The translations under genes were made by a program, and so were the position numbers. From assembly GCA_020628265.1 (NCBI GenBank), contig JAHDFG010000137.1, positions 1 to 5,954 on the forward strand: DNA of 5,954 bases. The letters run 5' to 3'. Under the pieces are notes generated by a model. It was not told the DNA's origin, searched no databases, and saw only the letters and a list, made by a program, of their open reading frames with translations. Positions 1 through 5,954 of this stretch are shown piece by piece. Source of the stretch: Pseudooctadecabacter sp. (GTDB lineage: Bacteria > Pseudomonadota > Alphaproteobacteria > Rhodobacterales > Rhodobacteraceae). Position 1 is the stretch's first letter; each line of letters opens with the position of its first letter.

Positions 1-2
1 AC

Positions 3-638
3 TACGATCTGACCGAACGGGTGATCCCGCCGGAACACCTCAACGCCCGCGTGGAAGAAGACCAGATGATCGACTGGGCCTGCCGGTCGGCCTTGGACGC
101 GCTGGGGTTCGCCACCCCAGGCGAATTGGCCGCCCATTACGACATCATCACCCCCGCTCAGGCCAAGGTGTGGTGCACGGAGGCGCTGCGCGCCCAAGAC
201 ATCATCGAAGTCGAGATCGAAGGTTGGAATGGCGCGCGGCGGCGCTCCTTCATCTTGGCAAATACAACTCATTCCACACCACCTGAGCCGTCCCAACGTG
301 TCCGGCTGCTCTCCCCCTTCGATCCCGCCCTGCGCGATCGCAAACGTGCCGAGCGGCTGTTCGGCTTCCACTACCGGATCGAGATTTTCGTGCCCGAGGC
401 GAAACGCCAATACGGCTACTACGTCTTTCCCGTCATGCAGGGGGATCGGCTTGTCGGGCGGATCGACACGAAGCGGGACGGGGATGTCACGGTCGTCACA
501 GCCTTCTGGCCCGAGGCGGGCATCCGCATGGGCAAGGCGCGCACAGCAGCCTTGGCCTCCGAACTGGACCGCGTTGCGACATTTGTCGGCAGCAAGGACG
601 TCGTATGGCAGGAGGGATGGTTGAAACAAAGCCCTTGA
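3..638 (+). CDS. YcaQ/AlkX-type winged-helix DNA glycosylase, C-terminal half (5' truncated)
   Basis: This is the C-terminal part of a YcaQ-family protein (HTH_42 superfamily, now called AlkX/AlkZ glycosylases). Characterised members excise alkylated purines and unhook DNA interstrand crosslinks in the cytoplasm. The reading frame is open from the left edge, beginning YDLTERVIPP, the family's typical 'YDL.ERV.P' segment, so the GTG at 21 is an internal Val and not a start. Further family signatures are LLSPFDP (about nt 312-332), DRKRAERLFGF and the 'AKRQYGYYVFPV' block around nt 400-435, followed by a beta-rich end and 'GIRMGKARTAALASELDRVATF'. Some 211 residues are visible against roughly 400 for the family. 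The catalytic Q-x-D/Q motif lies in the missing N-terminal half, so activity cannot be judged. The stop codon sits inside the first palindrome of the downstream operator pair. Family assignment is strong; substrate is inferred from relatives. Confidence 0.9.
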   Translation, partial: YDLTERVIPPEHLNARVEEDQMIDWACRSALDALGFATPGELAAHYDIITPAQAKVWCTEALRAQDIIEVEIEGWNGARRRSFILANTTHSTPPEPSQRVRLLSPFDPALRDRKRAERLFGFHYRIEIFVPEAKRQYGYYVFPVMQGDRLVGRIDTKRDGDVTVVTAFWPEAGIRMGKARTAALASELDRVATFVGSKDVVWQEGWLKQSP

Positions 639-681
639 ACGACGTTCAATTTTTTGCGAAGGATATAGTGAACAATGTTCA
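636..681. promoter_or_regulatory. Twin palindromic operator-like sites TGAAC-N3-GTTCA
   Basis: Two perfect inverted repeats with identical 5-bp arms and 3-bp spacers occur at 636-648 (TGAACGACGTTCA) and 669-681 (TGAACAATGTTCA). The first extends to TTGAAC-GAC-GTTCAA at 635-649. Their centres are 33 bp apart, close to three helical turns, so they lie on nearly the same face of the DNA. The spacers differ (GAC, AAT) while the arms are identical, as expected for a dimeric regulator contacting only the arms. They flank the -10-like hexamer at 664-669. The first site overlaps the stop codon of the upstream glycosylase gene, and the second ends 21 bp before the ATG at 703. A repressor or activator site for the membrane protein gene is inferred. 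I cannot name the regulator family. Confidence 0.6.
664..669 (+). promoter_or_regulatory. Candidate -10 hexamer for the membrane protein gene
   Basis: TATAGT matches the sigma-70 -10 consensus at 5 of 6 positions and would place a start point near 676. No good -35 hexamer lies 16-18 bp upstream; that position is occupied by the first palindrome. The second palindrome would cover the start point. If this promoter is real, the left site sits where an activator could replace a missing -35 contact, and the right site where a repressor would block initiation. The promoter is weakly supported by sequence alone. Confidence 0.35.
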
Positions 682-702
682 TATTGATTCGAGAGGCCTG
701 CC

Positions 703-1908
703 ATGACCCACGTTGTCCAAACCGACGTCCTAATATCCGAGGGTATCCTGACCCCAGAACAAGGCACCATCATTGCCCGCCGCTCACGTCAGGTGATGGT
801 TTCGTTGGTGATCAATGCCGTTCTGTGTCTTGGCATCATCGCCGCTGCGATCGGCTTTGTGTTCTGGCTGGCCGATGCTTTGGCCGTGTCCATTGTTGGC
901 GGCATGTTTTTGGCAGTAGGAACCGCCGTCTTACTGAAAGCAGCCGACGTCTACCGCATGTTCGGCAATGCGGCGGCCCTCATCGGGGCGGGCATGTTGG
1001 CCTTTGGAGGCATGTTTGAACTGGTCGACAAACTGGGCGAAGAAACGGGCGGTTTGACTTTGATGGTCACCGGTTTGGCGGCCTTCACCTTCGCCGCGCT
1101 AACGTTTCAGCGGGCTGTCCCACACGCCCGTTTTCTAACCGGCAGCCTGACAGTCATGGCTGGCGCGGTGCATCTTTGCGGCGTCTACATTTGGGGCGAT
1201 GCCGTGGGGCTGATCGGTCTGCCTGTGGCGCTTGTCCACGGCTATGTCGCCGCCACCCTGATCGCGCTTGGCATGTTGGTCGATGTCCGCCTGATCACGG
1301 CGCTGGCCATCGTGCCCTTCGCCCAGATGTTGGAAACCGGCACGTTCTACTGGCACGCCATGTATGCCTTCTACAGCCCAGAAACCACGCTTTCGATCCT
1401 GCAAATGGGGCTGGCCATGGCCGTCTGCGTGGCCCTTGCGTCCCGCCTTGCTGACCGCACCCGCCGCCACACCCATATGTTCGGCATCATGGCCTTCATC
1501 GTCGCCAACCTGTGCTTTCTGGTGGGCTCCCTTTGGGGCGATGTGGTGGGCGAGCACCTTTGGGGGCCGGGCCGGTCATGGACCTATGACGGCAACTATG
1601 ACGACTGGCGCACAGCCCAAGACGCGTTCGAGGCCAGCACGCTAGTCATCCACGAACACGTCTATTCCATCGTTTGGGCTGTTCTGCTGGTCATCGCTGC
1701 TTTCTGGTCCGCCCAGACCGGCCGCCGCGGGATCTTCAACGCCGCTATGACCTTCGCCGGCATCCATGCCTACACCCAAGCGTTCGAGACCTTCTATGAC
1801 GAGCCGCTGGCCTACGTCATCGGCGGCCTTGCCGCGGTCCCGCTGGCCTGGGGGCTCTGGCGGCTTAACGACAGGTTCGAGCAGAGGTCCGTACTCCAAC
1901 CGGCGTGA
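703..1908 (+). CDS. Polytopic inner-membrane protein of unknown function, possibly DUF2157-like
   Basis: The protein has 401 residues. The ATG is preceded by GAGAGG at 691-696 with a 6-nt gap, a good ribosome binding site. Residues 1-30 are a short soluble, probably amphipathic segment (LISEGILTPEQGTII, then RRSR), which recalls the cytoplasmic N-terminus of DUF2157-type proteins; that resemblance is a guess. About 10-12 hydrophobic helices follow, roughly at 33-56, 58-78, 88-106, 116-134, 143-163, 168-190, 196-212, 228-247, 258-279, 318-336, 344-362 and 368-386. Basic loops (R248-R255 and R341-R342) suggest cytoplasmic sides. This puts the long polar loop at about 280-317, rich in W, Y, D and G, in the periplasm. 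No transporter signature, cofactor motif or catalytic motif is recognisable. It appears to be a single-gene unit with its own promoter and a downstream terminator. That it is a real gene is near certain; its function is unknown. Confidence 0.85.
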   Translation: MTHVVQTDVLISEGILTPEQGTIIARRSRQVMVSLVINAVLCLGIIAAAIGFVFWLADALAVSIVGGMFLAVGTAVLLKAADVYRMFGNAAALIGAGMLAFGGMFELVDKLGEETGGLTLMVTGLAAFTFAALTFQRAVPHARFLTGSLTVMAGAVHLCGVYIWGDAVGLIGLPVALVHGYVAATLIALGMLVDVRLITALAIVPFAQMLETGTFYWHAMYAFYSPETTLSILQMGLAMAVCVALASRLADRTRRHTHMFGIMAFIVANLCFLVGSLWGDVVGEHLWGPGRSWTYDGNYDDWRTAQDAFEASTLVIHEHVYSIVWAVLLVIAAFWSAQTGRRGIFNAAMTFAGIHAYTQAFETFYDEPLAYVIGGLAAVPLAWGLWRLNDRFEQRSVLQPA

Positions 1909-1917
1909 CCCAAAGGC

Positions 1918-1946
1918 AAACGGGCGGAGCAAAGCTCCGCCCGTTT
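1918..1946. terminator. Bidirectional rho-independent-type terminator hairpin
   Basis: A perfect 13-bp stem (AAACGGGCGGAGC at 1918-1930 pairing with 1934-1946) closes on an AAA triloop. It lies 9 bp after the stop of the + strand membrane protein gene and 21 bp beyond the stop of dapA on the - strand, in the gap between convergent genes. Each arm ends in three T/A residues, giving a short U-tract in both directions (GTTTCC on +, GTTTGCC on -). The U-tracts are weak, but stem strength and placement support termination of both transcripts. Confidence 0.8.
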
Positions 1947-1967
1947 CCACGATGATTTGTTTGGTGC

Positions 1968-2840
1968 CTAGTTGATCAGGCCTGCGTGAACCATAGCGTC
2001 ACGCATCTTGGCTTTCGTGCTGTCCTCCAGCCCTGTCAGCGGTGAACGGACCTCGTCCGAGCACAGGCCCAGCAGGGACATGCCGTATTTCGCGCCCACA
2101 AGGCCAGGTTCGGTGAAGATCGCCTTGTGCAGCGGCATCAGCCGGTCGTTCAGAGACAGGGCAAGGTCGTAGTCACCCTTCAGCGTCGCCTCTTGCATCT
2201 GCGCACACAGCGACGGGGCCACGTTGGCGGTCACGGAAATGCACCCCTTGCCGCCTTGGGCATTGAACCCGATAGCGGTCGGGTCTTCGCCGGACAGCTG
2301 GATGAAATCGGTGCCACAGGTCAGACGCTGGTTCGGCACCCGCGCCAGATCACCGGTGGCGTCCTTTACGCCCACGATAAACTCGTGCTTGGCCAGCTCA
2401 CCCATTGTCTCGGGCGTCATGTCCACAACCGATCGTCCGGGGATGTTGTAGATAATGATCGGCAGACCGCAGTCCGCTGCAGCCGTAAAGTGGGCAATCA
2501 GCCCGCGCTGGGTGGGCTTGTTGTAATAGGGGGTCACGACCAAGGCCGCATCGGCACCAGCAGTCTTGGCGGCTTTGACCAAACGGACTGTTTCAGCCGT
2601 GTTGTTGGAGCCGGCGCCCGCGACGACTGGAATACGACCTGCAGCCGCCTTGACCACGGTCTCGACGACCAGATCATGCTCTTCGTGGCTGAGCGTCGGG
2701 CTTTCACCGGTGGTGCCTACGGGAACAATCCCGTGGCTGCCTTGTTCGATGTGCCACTCAACAAGTTTTTTGAGCGTATCAAGGTCGAGCTGGCCGTTCT
2801 TGAACGGCGTGACAAGTGCAGGGAGAGACCCATGTAGCAT
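1968..2840 (-). CDS. dapA: 4-hydroxy-tetrahydrodipicolinate synthase (DapA)
   Basis: This enzyme condenses pyruvate with L-aspartate-4-semialdehyde, the first committed step to diaminopimelate and lysine, in the cytoplasm. The 290-residue product begins MLHGSLPALVTPF, the usual DapA start, and matches the normal family length. Visible active-site residues (E. coli equivalents in brackets) are T43-T44 in GTTGES (T44/T45), Y106 in TPYYN (Y107), Y131 in IIYNIPGR (Y133), R136 (R138) and the Schiff-base lysine K159 in GVKDATGD (K161). The allosteric lysine-site residues H52, H55, N79 and E83 are also present. The start at 2840 is chosen because AAAAGGA at 2855-2849 lies 8 nt upstream; the in-frame ATGs at 2849 and 2858 lack a usable ribosome binding site. 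The frame stays open to about 3065, but the extra sequence has no DapA homology. The gene is divergent from slt. No smpB, often next to dapA in alphaproteobacteria, follows it here. Confidence 0.97.
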   Translation of the reverse strand: MLHGSLPALVTPFKNGQLDLDTLKKLVEWHIEQGSHGIVPVGTTGESPTLSHEEHDLVVETVVKAAAGRIPVVAGAGSNNTAETVRLVKAAKTAGADAALVVTPYYNKPTQRGLIAHFTAAADCGLPIIIYNIPGRSVVDMTPETMGELAKHEFIVGVKDATGDLARVPNQRLTCGTDFIQLSGEDPTAIGFNAQGGKGCISVTANVAPSLCAQMQEATLKGDYDLALSLNDRLMPLHKAIFTEPGLVGAKYGMSLLGLCSDEVRSPLTGLEDSTKAKMRDAMVHAGLIN

Positions 2841-2848
2841 GATACGCA

Positions 2849-2855
2849 TCCTTTT
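2849..2855 (-). promoter_or_regulatory. Ribosome binding site deciding the dapA start
   Basis: AAAAGGA read on the - strand lies 8 nt before the ATG at 2840-2838. It overlaps the ATG at 2849-2847 and is downstream of the ATG at 2858-2856, so neither of those codons can use it. Confidence 0.65.
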
Positions 2856-2871
2856 CATTGAGGCATGATTG

Positions 2872-2883
2872 CCGATACATCGG
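2872..2883. promoter_or_regulatory. Short dyad CCGAT-AC-ATCGG upstream of dapA
   Basis: This is a perfect 12-bp inverted repeat with 5-bp arms and a 2-bp spacer, 32 bp upstream of the dapA start codon and so within its leader or promoter. It could be an operator, but 5-bp arms arise by chance often enough in 145 bp that support is weak. Confidence 0.2.
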
Positions 2884-2914
2884 TCCACTAGCGGGGTTTT
2901 CCGCCTTTGCCAAG

Positions 2915-2943
2915 TTTGTGAGTTGTTTGCGGCTGTGGATAAC
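2915..2943 (+). promoter_or_regulatory. Candidate sigma-70-like promoter for slt
   Basis: TTTGTG (2915-2920) and GATAAC (2938-2943) are separated by 17 bp. An alternative -35, TTGTGA at 2916-2921, gives a 16-bp spacer and matches TTGACA at 4 of 6; GATAAC matches TATAAT at 4 of 6. The start point would fall near 2950, giving a leader of about 35 nt before the ATG at 2986. The -10 overlaps the DnaA-box 9-mer at 2934-2942. This is a tentative call from spacing and position only. Confidence 0.3.
2934..2942 (-). promoter_or_regulatory. Perfect DnaA-box 9-mer (TTATCCACA)
   Basis: The + strand reads TGTGGATAA, the exact reverse complement of the strong DnaA box TTATCCACA. It lies in the dapA-slt intergenic region, over the putative -10 of slt. 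It is a single box: I see no second box and no AT-rich unwinding element, so it is not an origin. It may be a DnaA regulatory or titration site, or chance. Confidence 0.35.
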
Positions 2944-2985
2944 ATACCTTTGTGGCAGGCAGACCTCGGGAAGGATCGTGACGGC

Positions 2986-5091
2986 ATGAAGGTTCTCGCA
3001 TCGGCAATGGCGATGTGGTGTCTGGTGACACCTTTGGCCGCGCAGAATGCGCAGGGCCCGGTCACCCTGTCCGAGTTGATCGAGGCGCAGGAGGCGGAGG
3101 AGGATGATGCCTTCGCTGAATTGATCGCTGTTGCAGAACCACTGACCCGTGACCTCGCGCTTTGGACCTATCTCCGTGCAGGCGAGGGCACCTTCGAAGA
3201 TGCCACAGCATTTCTGAACGCGCGCCCCGACTGGCCCGGACTGACACGCTTACGCGCCCGTGCCGAAGAGGCGATCACGCAGGACATTCCCTCAGCCGAT
3301 ATCCTTGCCTTCTTCGATGGTGCCGAGATTGAAACCGGCGAAGGCGCGGTGGCTTACGCGGACGCGCTTTTCGCTGCAGGGCGTGGGGATGAGGCAGAGG
3401 CAATGCTCATTGCCGTCTGGACCACACAGGGCCTCACGGATGAGGGGCATCAGGCGATCGTCAACGCCTATCCTGATATTATTGCGCCCTATCATGCGGC
3501 CCGGACGGATATGCTCCTTTGGCGCTGGCGAACCACCGATGCACAGAACGTCTTGCCCTTGCTGGACGAGGGGCAACAGGCACTGGTCCGCGCTCGGATC
3601 GGTTACATCACCAAAGACGGCGACCTTGATGATCTGCGCCGCCTTGTCCCCGAACGGCTTCGGACGGAACCGGGCCTCGCTTATGACCGGTTCAACTGGC
3701 TGGCCGAACGGACCGATTGGACAGACGCGTCTGAGTTGCTGCTGGCCCAGTCGACCAGTGCAGCGAACCTCGGCATCCCGTGGCGTTGGGGATCGTGGCG
3801 GCGCATTCTGGCCCGCTGGAACATGCGCGAGGGCAATATCGACCGCGCTTACACGATGGCCGCCAATCATTTCATCGGTCCGCTGGACAACAACTACGCC
3901 GATCTGGAATGGCTGGCCGGCTACATCGCTCTCACCTATCTCCGCGACTTTGAACAGGCCTTGATCCATTTCCAGAACTTCGACGCCGTCGTGGAAACTC
4001 CGATCTCCAAGGGGCGGGCAGGCTACTGGCTGGGCCGCGCCCATGAGGGTCTGGGCAACGCCGAGGCAGCCGTGCAGGCCTTTCAGGCGGGCGCCATGCA
4101 TCAAACGTCGTTTTACGGTCTGCTGTCAGCAGAGCAACTGGGGCTAACGATTGACCCCGATCTGGTCGGTGGCGAGGATTTTGGCGATTGGCGCTCGGGT
4201 CCTGTTCTGCAAAACGAACTGGTACGCGCGGGCCTCGCGCTGCTGGACGCAGGCGAGAGGGGGGCGGCAGTCCTGTTCATTCGCGATGCCGCCGCTGGCA
4301 TGACACGGCTTGAGTTGGGGCAGCTGGGCCAAATGCTCATGGAAATAGATGAGCCTTTCTACGCGGTCCTTGCCGCGAAAACGGCAGTGCGTGAAGGGCT
4401 GCTTGTGCAGGATGTCTACTTCCCCATCCACCCGATGGCCGAAATGGACCTGCCCGTCGAACCCGCGCTGGCGTTGGCCATTGCACGGCAGGAATCCGAA
4501 TTTCGTGTCGATGCCGGCAGTTCTGTCGGGGCGCTGGGCCTGATGCAGTTGATGCCCGGCACCGCCAGTGATGTCGCGGGCTGGCTGGGGCTGCCTTACA
4601 GCCGCGCGCGCCTGACGACTGATTGGGAATACAATGCGACGCTGGGGTCCGAATACCTCGCCTATCTGACGCGTGAATTTGGCGACAGTCCGGTGATGAT
4701 CGCTGCGGGCTACAACGCGGGTCCGGGCCGTCCGGCGCAGTGGATGCGGGATCGGGGCGATCCGCGTCGCGGGATGGGCAATGCCGATCCGGTGGATGTC
4801 GTTGACTGGATAGAGCACATCCCCTTCCGTGAGACCCGCAACTACGTGATGCGCGTGACCGAAGGCGTGCCGATCTATCGCGCCCGTCTGACGGGGCAAA
4901 TCGGGCCTGTGGCCTTCACCGACTATCTTGTCGGCGTCGTGCCTGTGCTGCGCCCCGTGGCCCGCCCCGAACGGACGGTGGAACCCACCCTGCCACCGGT
5001 CCGCCGCGCGGGGGAGCTGGAACCGCAGGCCCCCTCCGGCCCGCAAACCATCCGGCCTGTTGCCCGCGCGGGCGAAGGCTCGGGCGGGTGA
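2986..5091 (+). CDS. slt: Soluble lytic murein transglycosylase, Slt70 type
   Basis: This periplasmic enzyme cleaves the MurNAc-GlcNAc bond of peptidoglycan to give 1,6-anhydromuropeptides. The product has 701 residues. The ATG at 2986 is chosen because it opens a classic signal peptide (MKVLASAMAMWCLVTPLAAQ, cleavage near residue 19) and follows AAGGA at 2971-2975; an in-frame TTG at 2869 would bury the signal. Residues about 25-470 are helical, tetratricopeptide-like sequence matching the Slt70 superhelical U domain. The catalytic SLT domain (about 485-640) shows the general-acid glutamate E503 in ARQESEF, GALGLMQLMPGTA (515-527), AAGYNAGPG with Y576, and ETRNYVMRV (616-624). A proline- and arginine-rich tail (about 650-701) repeats RPVAR at 656-660 and 690-694. 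E. coli Slt70 has 645 residues, so the tail explains most of the extra length. There is no lipobox, so the mature protein is probably soluble. It is divergent from dapA. Confidence 0.95.
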   Translation: MKVLASAMAMWCLVTPLAAQNAQGPVTLSELIEAQEAEEDDAFAELIAVAEPLTRDLALWTYLRAGEGTFEDATAFLNARPDWPGLTRLRARAEEAITQDIPSADILAFFDGAEIETGEGAVAYADALFAAGRGDEAEAMLIAVWTTQGLTDEGHQAIVNAYPDIIAPYHAARTDMLLWRWRTTDAQNVLPLLDEGQQALVRARIGYITKDGDLDDLRRLVPERLRTEPGLAYDRFNWLAERTDWTDASELLLAQSTSAANLGIPWRWGSWRRILARWNMREGNIDRAYTMAANHFIGPLDNNYADLEWLAGYIALTYLRDFEQALIHFQNFDAVVETPISKGRAGYWLGRAHEGLGNAEAAVQAFQAGAMHQTSFYGLLSAEQLGLTIDPDLVGGEDFGDWRSGPVLQNELVRAGLALLDAGERGAAVLFIRDAAAGMTRLELGQLGQMLMEIDEPFYAVLAAKTAVREGLLVQDVYFPIHPMAEMDLPVEPALALAIARQESEFRVDAGSSVGALGLMQLMPGTASDVAGWLGLPYSRARLTTDWEYNATLGSEYLAYLTREFGDSPVMIAAGYNAGPGRPAQWMRDRGDPRRGMGNADPVDVVDWIEHIPFRETRNYVMRVTEGVPIYRARLTGQIGPVAFTDYLVGVVPVLRPVARPERTVEPTLPPVRRAGELEPQAPSGPQTIRPVARAGEGSGG

Positions 5092-5100
5092 CCAACGGCA

Positions 5101-5954
5101 CTAGGCTCTCTGCCGCGTTCGCCACAGCGTAAACAGGCCAGCCGCCACCACGACAAGCACGCCAATGGCGACATTCGGGGCAAGGCTTTCCTGAAAGACC
5201 GCCAGACCAATGGCAGAGGCGAAAACCAGTTGCAGATAGGCGAAGGGTTGAACTGCGCTGGCCTCTGCGACCTCATAGGTCTTGATCAGCAACCAGTGGC
5301 CCGTAGCCCCCGTGACGCAAAGCGCACCCATCCACAGCCAATCGAAACCGTCCATAGGCTCCCACGTCCACAGGCCTAGTGGCGTCATGGCGATAGCACC
5401 CACAACACCCGTCCAGAAGAACGATGTGGCCGTGCTGTCCTGCCGCGCCGCGTAGCGCGTCAGCAACCCGTAAACCGCAAACAGCGTTGCCGCCATCAAA
5501 GGCACGACGGCTGCGGGGCTGAACACCGCGATGCCGGGTTGCAGAATAATCAAAACACCAACAAACCCCACCGCGATGGCAGCCCACCGCATCCATCCGA
5601 CACGTTCGCCAAGGATCGGACCGCTCAGGGCCGCGACGAGCAGGGGGTAGCAAGTAAAAACCGCATGGGCCTCGACCAACCCGAGCAGCACAAAACCCCA
5701 GACCATCACGCAAATCTCGGCCGCCAGAAGCAATCCGCGTGTGATTTGCAAGATAGGTTGTCTCGTTCGTGCAGCCTGACGGACCGATCCCGCCTGCCGA
5801 CGGGCAATCGCCACGACGAAAGCGGCAAAGAACCAGTAACGGATCGCGACGATCATGATGACGTTATACTCGCCCGCCAGATGCCGGCTGATCCCGTCCT
5901 GCACGGCAAAGACAAAGGTCGTCGCCACCATCAGGGCGATGCCCAAACGATCCT
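5101..5954 (-). CDS. EamA/DMT-superfamily transporter (5' end probably beyond window)
   Basis: An inner-membrane carrier of the drug/metabolite transporter superfamily; substrates in this group range from amino acids and nucleosides to metabolite exporters, and none can be assigned here. The visible 281 residues, counted from a TTG at 5946-5944, hold about ten hydrophobic segments in two homologous halves. The first half ends with the EamA signature HAVFTCYPLLVAALSGPILGE (around residues 94-114) plus WAAIAVGFVGVLIILQPG; the second has AEASAVQPFAYLQLVFASAIG (around 227-247), then FQESL. The frame stays open to the right edge, reading D-R-L-G-I-A-L-M. DMT proteins commonly have a few polar residues before the first helix, so the true start is probably just outside; AGGA at the very edge only weakly supports the TTG. 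The gene is convergent with slt, with 9 bp between stop codons and no clear terminator. Confidence 0.9.
   Translation of the reverse strand, partial: DRLGIALMVATTFVFAVQDGISRHLAGEYNVIMIVAIRYWFFAAFVVAIARRQAGSVRQAARTRQPILQITRGLLLAAEICVMVWGFVLLGLVEAHAVFTCYPLLVAALSGPILGERVGWMRWAAIAVGFVGVLIILQPGIAVFSPAAVVPLMAATLFAVYGLLTRYAARQDSTATSFFWTGVVGAIAMTPLGLWTWEPMDGFDWLWMGALCVTGATGHWLLIKTYEVAEASAVQPFAYLQLVFASAIGLAVFQESLAPNVAIGVLVVVAAGLFTLWRTRQRA

Noticed and set aside
635..649. BetI-like operator, since TTGAAC...GTTCAA resembles the TTGAACGTTCAA core I recall for BetI.
   Set aside because: The half-sites here are 3 bp further apart than in that core and no choline/betaine genes are present, so I do not assign it.
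636..691. LexA/SOS box near the DNA-repair gene, because GAAC and GTTC elements abound there.
   Set aside because: Alphaproteobacterial LexA sites are direct repeats GTTC-N7-GTTC and Gram-positive ones are GAAC-N4-GTTC. Here the arms are inverted with a 3-bp gap, and no GTTC pair has the N7 spacing. The nearest pair, GTTC at 677 and ATTC at 687, has the wrong base and spacing.
2891..2904. GCGG-GGTTTT-CCGC hairpin in the dapA-slt region.
   Set aside because: A 4-bp stem is too short to separate from chance and fits no attenuator layout.
2869..2985. Upstream TTG start for slt at 2869.
   Set aside because: It would add 39 residues before a canonical signal peptide. The ATG at 2986 has an upstream AAGGA and directly opens the signal sequence.
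2841..2985. Replication origin suggested by the DnaA box.
   Set aside because: There is only one box, no AT-rich unwinding region and no origin-associated genes.
2841..3065. N-terminally extended dapA, since the frame remains open to about 3065.
   Set aside because: The extension would run through the slt promoter and signal-peptide region, has no DapA similarity and is Cys/Arg/His-rich out-of-frame sequence. A good ribosome binding site marks 2840 as the start.
3292..5046. Long open frames on the strand opposite slt (about 270 and 300 codons, at 3292-4104 and 4144-5046).
   Set aside because: They are antisense to a gene with an intact catalytic domain and signal peptide. Their His/Arg/Gly-rich composition is typical of GC-rich shadow frames, and no known motif is visible.
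5062..5073. GCCCGCGCGGGC palindrome near the end of slt as a terminator.
   Set aside because: It is inside the coding sequence, can form only a 4-bp stem with a 4-nt loop and has no T-tract on either strand.

Overview
The window looks like ordinary chromosomal DNA from an alphaproteobacterium, most likely of the Rhodobacteraceae/Roseobacter group. This rests on the GC-rich coding style, the protein flavour (Ala/Gly/Arg-rich, many W and D) and the gene families present; it is an inference, not a database result. There are five protein genes, two of them cut by the window edges. I see no tRNA, rRNA, CRISPR array, insertion sequence, integrase or phage gene.

Layout, left to right. (1) Positions 1-638, + strand: the C-terminal half of a YcaQ/AlkX-type winged-helix DNA glycosylase. 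(2) Positions 639-702: a short spacer whose edge and centre carry two perfect palindromes of the form TGAAC-N3-GTTCA, 33 bp apart, bracketing a good -10 hexamer. (3) Positions 703-1908, + strand: a polytopic membrane protein of about 10-12 helices, perhaps distantly DUF2157-like, function unknown. (4) Positions 1918-1946: a perfect 13-bp hairpin that probably terminates transcription from both sides. (5) Positions 1968-2840, - strand: dapA, 4-hydroxy-tetrahydrodipicolinate synthase, with its catalytic and lysine-feedback residues intact. (6) Positions 2841-2985: a divergent intergenic region with a perfect DnaA-box 9-mer and a candidate promoter. (7) Positions 2986-5091, + strand: a secreted Slt70-type soluble lytic murein transglycosylase. 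(8) Positions 5101-5954, - strand: an EamA/DMT-family transporter, convergent with slt and running off the right edge.

Functionally, the dapA/slt pair has a shared theme: DapA feeds the diaminopimelate branch that supplies peptidoglycan, and Slt cuts peptidoglycan in the periplasm. The two are divergent, so they could be co-regulated from one 145-bp region. The glycosylase, the membrane protein and the DMT transporter have no evident link to that theme.

I did not find a convincing undescribed multi-gene system. The signal most worth following is the twin palindrome in front of the unknown membrane protein, which looks like a dedicated operator pair for a regulator I cannot name.
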